Positions 7,080-14,092 of a stretch of DNA of 18,150 nt are shown here, in pieces (the first letter of the stretch is position 1; each line of letters begins with the position of its first letter). The notes beneath the pieces are model-generated. The model saw only the letters and a program-made list of their open reading frames with translations. It had not been told where the DNA came from and ran no database searches. Where the stretch lies: the NCBI GenBank assembly GCA_028710865.1, contig JAQTUF010000014.1:1-18150 (forward strand), written 5' to 3'. This stretch comes from Candidatus Shapirobacteria bacterium (GTDB taxonomy: Bacteria > Patescibacteria > Microgenomatia > UBA12405). A program made the translations under genes and the position numbers.

Positions 7080-8452
7080 AAAATTATAGAAAACACATAA
7101 TTTTAATATCTATTGATACACTAAGAGCCGATTGCATTAATAAGTCTCCAAGGGCTAAAAATTATTTAAATGATTATAATGTAAAAAATCATCTTAAAAC
7201 TGATTGTTTAGATGAAATATTAGAGTCAAGTTTATATTTCAATAATTGTTTTTCATCAGCTCCGTATACTTCTGCTTCACATGCTGCATATTTTACAGGA
7301 TTATGGCCATTACATAATGGTATTTATGAATTTTATAATAGAAGATTAATAAAACCTACCATTTTTCAGTATGCAAAAGAACAAGGTTACAAAACTATTT
7401 TTCAGACAGACTTTCCAATAATTTTAGGGGAATCACTCGGTTTTACCAACAGTATTGATAATTATTTTGTTGAAGATGAAGATAAGGCTTTTGATACTTT
7501 GATTAAAAATAAGACAGACAAAACGATATCTTTTTTTCATTTTGGTGGAGTTCATTATCCTTATGGGTTTCATACTTTAAAATTTGGAGGTAAAGACTAT
7601 ATCAATAAAGTAAAATCATTAGAGGGAAAATATCATGTCCTCAATAATGAAAAGCACAAGTTAGATGATGTTTTAAATGAAACATTTCGAAACAAAAAAG
7701 ATACCGAATTACTTTTACGTTATAAATATATTATTTTTGAAAAGCTATACAAAAATAAAAAATATGATGACATTTTTGATTTATACTTAGAGGGAATAAA
7801 TTATTTTTTGGAACATAGATTTAATAAATTCATTTCGAAAATAAAAAATTTTGTAGACAAAAATAACGCTGTGCTTTTTATTTTTTCTGATCATGGCGAA
7901 GAGTGGAATAGTTTTTCAGAAGGTCATCATAATACTTTGTCAGATAATGTGCTTAGAGTTCCTTTTATGATATACGGTAATGGAGTTAAAGCCAAAATAG
8001 AAAATAAGTTAATAAGAACAATTGATCTGGCTCCTACAATTACTAATATGTTTACGGTCCCTATTGATATAAAAGTTGATGGTCGTGAATTAAATATTTT
8101 TGATTCTAATAAAAGCTCTAGAGGAAAATACGCAATTTCTCAAGTTTACACATCCATGGTTTCTAAAAAGCAACTTTCTGAATATCAAAATTTATCTCTT
8201 AATGGTAAAAAAAATATAAAACCTTTAAGAACTTTTTTATCCGGTGAAGTGATTAGAAATAAAAAGGATATGTATCTAGCTTATTATGATAAAAATAATA
8301 CTATTAAATGTAAAAAAAATCTTGGTAAAGTGAAAAAATTAAAAAATGAGCTTAATGACTACAATCTTTCTAAAATAAAAGAAGAAAAAAAAATTTCAGA
8401 AGTTGAATTAAAAGTTAGAAATGAACTTAAGAATTTAGGCTACAACGTATGA
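7076..8452 (+). CDS. Alkaline-phosphatase-superfamily hydrolase ('sulfatase' fold, Thr nucleophile) 2
   Basis: A 458-aa homologue of the preceding gene with the same active-site order: ISIDTLRAD (D14), TSASHAAYFTG at residues 65-75 with T65 at the nucleophile position, FSDHGEE (D272, H273), then SEGHHNT supplying the late His ligand. Again there is no C/S-x-P-x-R motif and no signal peptide. It differs from its partner by a lysine-rich helical insertion (about residues 175-265) and a basic, probably helical tail from about 415, so the two are diverged paralogues rather than a recent duplication. It starts at GTG inside the GTGA overlap and ends in an ATGA overlap with the permease gene, implying translational coupling. 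It may act on the same imported compound or a breakdown product. Confidence 0.78.
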   Translation: MKNYRKHIILISIDTLRADCINKSPRAKNYLNDYNVKNHLKTDCLDEILESSLYFNNCFSSAPYTSASHAAYFTGLWPLHNGIYEFYNRRLIKPTIFQYAKEQGYKTIFQTDFPIILGESLGFTNSIDNYFVEDEDKAFDTLIKNKTDKTISFFHFGGVHYPYGFHTLKFGGKDYINKVKSLEGKYHVLNNEKHKLDDVLNETFRNKKDTELLLRYKYIIFEKLYKNKKYDDIFDLYLEGINYFLEHRFNKFISKIKNFVDKNNAVLFIFSDHGEEWNSFSEGHHNTLSDNVLRVPFMIYGNGVKAKIENKLIRTIDLAPTITNMFTVPIDIKVDGRELNIFDSNKSSRGKYAISQVYTSMVSKKQLSEYQNLSLNGKKNIKPLRTFLSGEVIRNKKDMYLAYYDKNNTIKCKKNLGKVKKLKNELNDYNLSKIKEEKKISEVELKVRNELKNLGYNV

Positions 8453-9168
8453 AAATTTTTTTTGTGATTTTATTGGGAATGTTGATATATCAACTTTTAA
8501 ATATTATTTTTCCAAATAATTACTTTCCTTCAATTTTTGAATTAATGAATTCTTTTGTAAAAAATTTCTCCAATAAAGATATTTATATTGATATTATCAA
8601 CAGTTTATTGAAAGTATCAGTAGGTTTTTTTATTGCCAGTATTATTGGAATAATATTGGGATTGGTTCTTGGATCAACTCAAAAATTTAAGTTTATTGTT
8701 AAGATTATTGAAATTTTACGCCCAATTCCTCCAATAGCATGGATTCCTATTGCAATTATTATTTTTGGGCTAGGCAATTTATCTGCTTATTTTATTGTTT
8801 TTTTAGGAGCTTTTTTCCCGATATTTACCAATACTTATTTTGGAGCTCTATCATTGCCATTGATTTATAAAAATACTGCTTTATCTTTTGAAATAAGTCA
8901 TCCCGCTTATTTCTTCAAAATTTTATTATTCAATGCTTTACCTAATATTTTTACAGGTTTAAAAATAGGAATTGGTATGGCTTGGATGAGTGTTATTGCA
9001 GCAGAACTAATCGGTTCTCAGTCCGGTCTCGGATATTTTATTCAATTAAATAGATTATTATTACGAACAGACAATATCCTCATAGGAATGATAACTATTG
9101 GAGTCATAGGTAATTTATTGCAAAATCTAATTGAGATAATTAGAAAAAAAAGTATATATTGGGAATAA
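8449..9168 (+). CDS. ABC importer permease, SsuC/TauC/NitT-type
   Basis: A 239-aa integral membrane protein with about six hydrophobic segments (first at residues 1-20, the next at about 55-78). The characteristic PIPPIAWIPIAIIIFGLG segment (about 93-110) is the hallmark of the SsuC/TauC/ThiX permease family. A cytoplasmic coupling loop ends in LPNIFTGLKIGIGMAWMSVIAAELIG (about 165-190). The EAA loop is present by position but degenerate: it reads NTALSFEIS where EAARSLGAS is usual. One copy probably forms a homodimer with two copies of the ATPase encoded next. Its ATG lies in the 4-nt overlap with the hydrolase gene; the ATPase follows 7 nt downstream. Confidence 0.85.
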   Translation: MKIFFVILLGMLIYQLLNIIFPNNYFPSIFELMNSFVKNFSNKDIYIDIINSLLKVSVGFFIASIIGIILGLVLGSTQKFKFIVKIIEILRPIPPIAWIPIAIIIFGLGNLSAYFIVFLGAFFPIFTNTYFGALSLPLIYKNTALSFEISHPAYFFKILLFNALPNIFTGLKIGIGMAWMSVIAAELIGSQSGLGYFIQLNRLLLRTDNILIGMITIGVIGNLLQNLIEIIRKKSIYWE

Positions 9169-9175
9169 ACTAAAA

Positions 9176-9895
9176 ATGATTAGCATAAAAAATCTTTCTT
9201 TTTCGTATCCAACCAAATCTGGAAAAGTTTCAATACTAAATAATATAAATTTTAATATCAAAAAAGGAGAATTTGTTTCAATTTTAGGTCACTCTGGCTG
9301 TGGAAAAACAACTTTAGTAAAAATATTGTCTGGATACTTAGAACCTCAAACAGGGGAAGTATTAATAAATAATATTTTTAGTAAAAAACCTTCAAAAAAA
9401 AGAATTATGGTAAATCAAGAAGACGATTTATTTCCATGGATGACAGTATATGAAAATATTAAACTAGTAAGTAATGATGAAAAAAATATAAGTAAATATT
9501 TAAAATTAACCGGACTCATCGATTACAAAAATTACTATGCAAATCATCTTTCTTGGGGAATGAAAAAAAGATTATCTTTAGCCAGAGGTTTAGCTGTTAA
9601 TCCTGAATTTTTAATTCTTGATGAACCGTTTAGTTCTTTAGACTATCAGACTAGAGAAAATCTTTTAATAGAGTTAGATAATATATTTTCTTTAACCCAA
9701 AAAACAATTTTATTGGTCACTCATGATATAGACGAAGCAATTTATCTTTCTGATAGAATTATTGTCTTAAGTGATACTCCAGCAACCATTAAAAATGAAA
9801 TCAAAATCGATTTCCCTCACCCCAGAGAAATAAGTATCGTCAATTCAAAAAAATTTATTGATATAAAAAACAAAATAAAAAATCATTATAAATGA
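9176..9895 (+). CDS. ABC importer ATPase, SsuB/TauB/NitT-type
   Basis: A 239-aa nucleotide-binding subunit that powers the importer at the inner face of the membrane. Walker A GHSGCGKTT at residues 38-46, Q-loop NQEDDLFPW at 80-88, Walker B LILDEP at 146-151 with D-loop SSLD at 153-156, and H-loop THD at 182-184. The signature motif reads LSWGM (125-129) where LSGGM/Q is expected. W127 replaces the first glycine, but the second glycine is kept, so it is probably functional yet unusual. Last gene of the operon. leuS follows with its own promoter. No Rho-independent terminator is evident in the 62-nt gap, so some read-through into leuS is possible. Confidence 0.88.
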   Translation: MISIKNLSFSYPTKSGKVSILNNINFNIKKGEFVSILGHSGCGKTTLVKILSGYLEPQTGEVLINNIFSKKPSKKRIMVNQEDDLFPWMTVYENIKLVSNDEKNISKYLKLTGLIDYKNYYANHLSWGMKKRLSLARGLAVNPEFLILDEPFSSLDYQTRENLLIELDNIFSLTQKTILLVTHDIDEAIYLSDRIIVLSDTPATIKNEIKIDFPHPREISIVNSKKFIDIKNKIKNHYK

Positions 9896-9917
9896 TTTTT
9901 TTGAACCATATTATTTT

Positions 9918-9946
9918 TTGATTTGCTTATAAAATTATTGTATAAT
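9918..9946 (+). promoter_or_regulatory. Promoter of leuS
   Basis: TTGATT (9918-9923), a 17-nt spacer and consensus TATAAT (9941-9946). The -10 ends 11 nt before ATG 9958, so the transcript should start about 5 nt before the start codon, too short for any ribosome-binding site. Confidence 0.6.
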
Positions 9947-9957
9947 CAGGCAGTTTC

Positions 9958-12378
9958 ATGAATAAGCAGGAAAGACAGAGCCAACAAAATGGTGAGCCAT
10001 TAAAAAATGGCAGAACTAATGATTTAGTTGATATGATTGATGTCAGGAATTCTGAATCTGAGAATTCAAAGTTTCCACATATTGAAGTGGAAAAAAAATG
10101 GGCTGATAAATGGGTAGAAGATAATTTGTATAAAGCTGACGATAGTTCGGGAAGACCAAAATATTATGTCTTAGATATGTATCCTTATCCCTCAGGTAGT
10201 GGTTTACATGTAGGCCATGTTGAGGGATATACAGCTACAGACATTATCTCTAGGTATAAAAGAATGAGTGGTTTTGAAGTTATGCACCCAATGGGTTGGG
10301 ATTCTTTTGGGTTACCTACTGAAAATTTTGCTATCAAGACCGGGAGAGATCCTCATGAAGTAACTGAAGAAAATATTAAAGTCTTCAAAAGACAATGTAT
10401 AAGAATGGGTTTAAGTATTGATTGGAATAGAGAAATTGACACATCAAAAGAAACTTATTATAAGTGGACACAGAAATTATTTTTGGAATTATTTGAAAAA
10501 GGGCTTGCTTACAAAGCCGAAGCACCAGTCAATTGGTGTACTGGTTGCAACACTGTAATTTCAAATGAACAGGTTGTAGATCTTAAATGTGAAAGATGTG
10601 ATTCTCCAGTTGAAACAAAAAAAATAGAACAATGGTTTTTCAAAATTACCGATTATGCAGAGAGATTAATTGAGGACTTAGATAAGGTTGATTGGTCTGA
10701 AAATTCAAAGTTGATACAAAGAAATTGGATAGGTAAAACAGATGGCTATGAAGTTTCAATTGACATAGTAGATAGCGATAAAAAAACAGAAATATTTACA
10801 ACAGATTTAACTAATTTTAACAATGCTACTTTTGTAGTTTTAGCACCAGAATCACCATTATTGTCTGATTTCGTAACTGAAGAAAATAAAGAAAAGGTTG
10901 ATGATTACGTAAAAGGAATTATTCCTCAGTCAGCAATAGACAGAAAAAAATCTAGCATCGAAAAAACAGGAGTGTTTACTGGTAGTTATATTATTAACCC
11001 AATTAATGAAGAGAAAATGCCTATTTGGGTGGCAGACTATGTGCAAATGGAATATGGAAAAGGTATTACATTAGGAATACCTCTAGTTGATAAAAAAGAT
11101 AAAGAGTTTGCTCAAAATTATGGTCTAAAAATGTCTGTAGCAATTACAGATAATATGTCAGAAAGTAAAATCCTTGAGATTTTAGGAAATTCGGTAAATA
11201 AAAAAACATTATACAAGTTAAGAGATTGGTTGGTTTCAAGAGAAAGATATTGGGGAGCTCCAATTCCTATCATTCATTGTGATTCGTGTGGTGATGTTCC
11301 CGTTCCAGAAGATCAACTTCCTGTATTATTACCAAAACTAGATGACTTTAAGCCAACAGGTGTTCCTCCGTTAGCTAAATCTAAAGAATTTTTAAATACT
11401 ACTTGCCCATGTTGTGGTGGAACCGCACAAAGAGAAGCAAAAACATTAGATACATTTGTAGATTCTGCTTGGTATTATCTTCGATTCGCTGATCCTAAAA
11501 ATACAAATGAATTAGGAAGTAAAGAATTATTAGATAAATGGTTACCACTTGATTATTATGTAGGTGGCGCAGACCATTTAACTGGTCATTTAATGTATTC
11601 ACGTTTTATCATAAAAGTTCTTTATGATTTAGGAGAAATAAATTTTGACGAACCGTTTACTACTCTAAAACATATCGGAATGATATCTGGTGAAGATGGT
11701 AGAAAAATGAGTAAAAGATGGGGAAATTCTGTCAATCCAGTAGATGTCGCTAATGAATTTGGAAGTGACGCTTTAAGATTATTCGAAATGTTTATGGGCC
11801 CATTAGAATTACCTAAAAATTGGAGTAATAAAGGAATTATTGGACCGCGAAGGTTTATAGATAAAGTATGGCAATTAAAAGACAAAGTAGTTGATAGAGA
11901 AATTTCTCCAGAAGAAATAAAAAATTTAAATCCTCTTATCGAAAAAATTACTTCGGGAATAGAATCTAATCGATTTAATACTGCAGTTAGTGAATTTATG
12001 AAATATTTGAATACATTAAATAATCAAAATGAAATAAGTAAAATGTCTTTTGAAACTTTTATGCAATTATTAGCACCTTTTGCTCCGTTTATAACAGAAG
12101 AGATTTGGAAAAAACTTGGTCATCAAGAAAGTATTCATAGAAGTTCTTGGCCAGAAACATTTAAACAAGAATCACAGCAAAAAGGCGTAGAAATATCTTT
12201 AATGATAAACGGAAGATTTAAAGGTATAATTTTTGACCAAGGTTGGGATGGAGAAAATATAAATAGTGCAATTTTAGGTTTTATACACGATGACGAAAGA
12301 TTTACTGGAGATATAGAAGGGGTAAATGTTAAAAATATCATCTATAAAAAAGGCAAAGTAATAAATATTGTTACTTAA
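9958..12378 (+). CDS. leuS: Leucyl-tRNA synthetase with altered editing-site motifs
   Basis: An 806-aa class Ia synthetase that charges tRNA-Leu. Rossmann signature YPYPSGSGLHVGH ends with the HVGH form of HIGH at residues 84-87, RDWLVSRERYWGAPIP follows the CP1 insertion, KMSKR is at 583-587, and the anticodon-binding and C-terminal domains are complete. The synthetic site looks intact. The CP1 editing domain is present, but its threonine-rich motif, normally TTRPDTLFG, reads TTDLTNFNN (281-289), and the usual VPxHDxRD motif reads IPLVDKKD (374-381), keeping both aspartates but losing the His and Arg. Post-transfer editing is therefore probably weak or absent. The first ~35 residues are a polar extension before the usual start. 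ATG 9958 is placed by the promoter; ATG 10033 (M26) is an alternative. Confidence 0.93.
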   Translation: MNKQERQSQQNGEPLKNGRTNDLVDMIDVRNSESENSKFPHIEVEKKWADKWVEDNLYKADDSSGRPKYYVLDMYPYPSGSGLHVGHVEGYTATDIISRYKRMSGFEVMHPMGWDSFGLPTENFAIKTGRDPHEVTEENIKVFKRQCIRMGLSIDWNREIDTSKETYYKWTQKLFLELFEKGLAYKAEAPVNWCTGCNTVISNEQVVDLKCERCDSPVETKKIEQWFFKITDYAERLIEDLDKVDWSENSKLIQRNWIGKTDGYEVSIDIVDSDKKTEIFTTDLTNFNNATFVVLAPESPLLSDFVTEENKEKVDDYVKGIIPQSAIDRKKSSIEKTGVFTGSYIINPINEEKMPIWVADYVQMEYGKGITLGIPLVDKKDKEFAQNYGLKMSVAITDNMSESKILEILGNSVNKKTLYKLRDWLVSRERYWGAPIPIIHCDSCGDVPVPEDQLPVLLPKLDDFKPTGVPPLAKSKEFLNTTCPCCGGTAQREAKTLDTFVDSAWYYLRFADPKNTNELGSKELLDKWLPLDYYVGGADHLTGHLMYSRFIIKVLYDLGEINFDEPFTTLKHIGMISGEDGRKMSKRWGNSVNPVDVANEFGSDALRLFEMFMGPLELPKNWSNKGIIGPRRFIDKVWQLKDKVVDREISPEEIKNLNPLIEKITSGIESNRFNTAVSEFMKYLNTLNNQNEISKMSFETFMQLLAPFAPFITEEIWKKLGHQESIHRSSWPETFKQESQQKGVEISLMINGRFKGIIFDQGWDGENINSAILGFIHDDERFTGDIEGVNVKNIIYKKGKVINIVT

Positions 12379-12405
12379 CTTAATATAACTAAAAAAATAA
12401 ATTTA

Positions 12406-12454
12406 TTTCTTCTAATAAAAGAAAACCGGACAAACAAGAAATTAATAGAAGAAA
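12406..12454. repeat. 9-bp inverted repeat downstream of leuS
   Basis: TTTCTTCTA (12406-12414) and TAGAAGAAA (12446-12454) are exact inverted copies separated by 31 nt. The stem is A/U-rich and not followed by a T-tract, so it is at best a poor terminator. It could equally be chance in such AT-rich DNA. Confidence 0.25.
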
Positions 12455-12482
12455 GATTTTCGCCTTACCTAAAATCAACTGT

Positions 12483-12512
12483 CTAGACTTCCAAAAACTC
12501 TGCAGTACATTG
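12483..12512 (+). repeat. Direct repeat R1 (30 bp), in front of the 48-aa ORF
   Basis: R1 shares CTAGACTTCCA at its left end and GTACATTG at its right end with R2 (12663-12693), with similar bases between (AAAA and C-GC-GT steps line up) and one single-base length difference. It ends 7 nt before ATG 12520. Read as a promoter it gives TAGACT (12484-12489), a 16-nt spacer and TACATT (12506-12511). Confidence 0.65.
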
Positions 12513-12519
12513 TCCTTTA

Positions 12520-12666
12520 ATGATAGAGGATAAAACAAAACTAACAACCCTGGTTAAACGATCGGAAAAATACTTCTATTGGTATCTAATCCGCAGAAAT
12601 AAAGACTACATTGACAAATTTTTCGCAACTTCTAAAAAGATTAAGAGAACTTTAAATAAGTCCTAG
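12520..12666 (+). CDS. Small basic ORF (48 aa) between direct repeats, upstream of the recombinase
   Basis: An ATG at 12520 opens a 48-codon frame ending at TAG 12664-12666, and that stop lies inside the second repeat. The product is strongly basic (14 Lys/Arg in 48 residues) with an aromatic cluster YFYWY at residues 18-22 and a lysine-rich end. It is probably mostly helical and could bind nucleic acid, but no family is recognised. A promoter-like sequence in R1 has a -10 (TACATT) ending 8 nt before the ATG. The same sequence stands before the recombinase, suggesting that both genes are expressed or controlled alike. The 35 codons before R1 (12379-12483) are also open, in frame with leuS and ending in R1's TAG, but lack a start codon. 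A coding role is plausible, not proven. Confidence 0.45.
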   Translation: MIEDKTKLTTLVKRSEKYFYWYLIRRNKDYIDKFFATSKKIKRTLNKS

Positions 12667-12693
12667 ACTTCCATAAAATACGGCGGTACATTG
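12663..12693 (+). repeat. Direct repeat R2 (31 bp), in front of the recombinase
   Basis: Second copy of R1, 180 bp downstream. It begins with the same CTAGACTTCCA core and ends with GTACATTG. It contains the stop codon of the 48-aa ORF and ends 9 nt before ATG 12703. As a promoter it gives TAGACT (12664-12669), a 17-nt spacer and TACATT (12687-12692). No third copy was found elsewhere in the window by eye. Confidence 0.65.
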
Positions 12694-12702
12694 ATTACTG
12701 AG

Positions 12703-14049
12703 ATGACACAATATAACCAAAATAAGCCTACAGATACGACAAAAATAGAATTTTGTCTTTATGCTAGAAAATCTTCAGAGTCTGACGAACGACAAACAAT
12801 GTCCATAGGCTCACAAATTGATGAGATGAAAGAATTAGCCAAGAGGGATGGGATAAAAATAAAGGAAATTAAACAAGAAAGTCACTCAGCTAAAATGTCA
12901 GGATCTAGACCAGTATTTATGGAATTACTTCAACAAATCAGACAAAATAAATTCAATGGAATATTGACTTGGGCTCCAGATCGTCTGAGTCGTAATGCCG
13001 GTGATTTAGGGTCGTTAGTAGACTTGATGGATCAAGGTAGATTAGTAAAAATACAAACCTATTCACAAAGTTTTACCAATAGCCCAAATGAGAAGTTTCT
13101 TTTAATGATTCTCTGTTCTCAAGCAAAATTAGAAAATGATAACAAAGGATTAAATGTTAAAAGGGGACTGAAAACAAAATGTACTATGGGTTGGCGACCA
13201 AGTGTTGCCCCAACTGGTTATCTAAATCAACCAGGCGATGGCTATAAAGATGAATTAATTATTCCTGATTCAGACAGAGCCAATTTTGTTACAGCTATGT
13301 TTGAAAGAGTTGCTTACCAAGGTCATAGTGGTCGAGCCATTAAACATTGGTTAGACAGAATTGGATTTAAAAGTAGAAACGATAAACAAATGCCTTTAAG
13401 TAAAATTTATTCTGCTCTTAGAAATCCATTTTATTATGGCGAATTTGAATTTCCAAAAGGAAGTGGTAATTGGTACAAAGGCAAGCATAAACCTCTTATC
13501 ACTAAAGAATTATTTGATAAAGTTCAAGAAATACTCGAAGTTCCACCTAGAGGCCACAAAAGCAGAATCTTTCCATTCAAAAGTATATTTACTTGTGGTA
13601 AATGTGGCAGTAAAGTTACCGCTGAAGAAAAGTTTAGAAAACTAAAATTTGGTGGTTATACCAAACATATCTATTATCACTGTACCAGATCAGCTAATTA
13701 TGAATGTGACGAACCTTACATAACCGAAGACGATTTAATAAAACAACTAATTGCTAACATAGACAAAATTAAATTTAACCAAGCCGGTATATCTCGAAAA
13801 ATTCAAGAAGATATTGAAAAGTATCACCGTCTTAAAACTCAAGTTTTAGATCAAGAATATTTAGACGGTCGTTTACCTGATTATGAAAACTTTTCACCAA
13901 AAACAGATAATTATCATCAGATGACTAAAAACTATTTACTTCACATCCTTAAAGTTGGTACTTCAGAAGAACGACAAGAAGCAATGTTGTTTATTAAAAC
14001 GAAATTTATCCTAACAAACAAAACAATAGCTATACAAAATAGATTATGA
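12703..14049 (+). CDS. Large serine recombinase
   Basis: A 448-aa site-specific recombinase. The N-terminal catalytic domain carries YARKS (Y20-S24, S24 the nucleophile), SIGSQ, and WAPDRLSRN around residues 89-97 with the catalytic arginines. The recombinase domain follows (GWRPSVAPTGY, then LRNPFYYGEF). A zinc ribbon is formed by C298, C301, C327 and C335, followed by a short coiled-coil-like helix around 360-385. These enzymes integrate, excise or invert DNA between short att sites. The frame is open upstream to a TTG at 12691, but that codon is part of repeat R2, so ATG 12703 is preferred. At ~450 residues it is at the short end of the class. It is convergent with the 506-aa gene 43 nt away, and no terminator is seen between them. 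Confidence 0.9.
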   Translation: MTQYNQNKPTDTTKIEFCLYARKSSESDERQTMSIGSQIDEMKELAKRDGIKIKEIKQESHSAKMSGSRPVFMELLQQIRQNKFNGILTWAPDRLSRNAGDLGSLVDLMDQGRLVKIQTYSQSFTNSPNEKFLLMILCSQAKLENDNKGLNVKRGLKTKCTMGWRPSVAPTGYLNQPGDGYKDELIIPDSDRANFVTAMFERVAYQGHSGRAIKHWLDRIGFKSRNDKQMPLSKIYSALRNPFYYGEFEFPKGSGNWYKGKHKPLITKELFDKVQEILEVPPRGHKSRIFPFKSIFTCGKCGSKVTAEEKFRKLKFGGYTKHIYYHCTRSANYECDEPYITEDDLIKQLIANIDKIKFNQAGISRKIQEDIEKYHRLKTQVLDQEYLDGRLPDYENFSPKTDNYHQMTKNYLLHILKVGTSEERQEAMLFIKTKFILTNKTIAIQNRL

Positions 14050-14092
14050 TAAAAAATATTACAAAAATGAATTAGTTTACAATCAAAGTATC

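Noticed and set aside
5946..8452. Naming the two hydrolases arylsulfatases
   Set aside because: Neither contains the C/S-x-P-x-R formylglycine motif, and a Thr occupies the nucleophile position.
7076..8452. Alternative genetic code (TGA as Gly, as in Gracilibacteria)
   Set aside because: TGA ends genes at the 4-nt overlaps (7077-7079, 8450-8452), and no conserved gene needs TGA to be read through.
12483..12693. CRISPR or tandem repeat array
   Set aside because: Only two imperfect copies exist with a coding-like 150-bp spacer, and no cas genes are in the window.
12691..12702. TTG start for the serine recombinase
   Set aside because: That TTG is the last codon-sized piece of direct repeat R2 and would sit at or before the expected transcription start. 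ATG 12703 is better placed.
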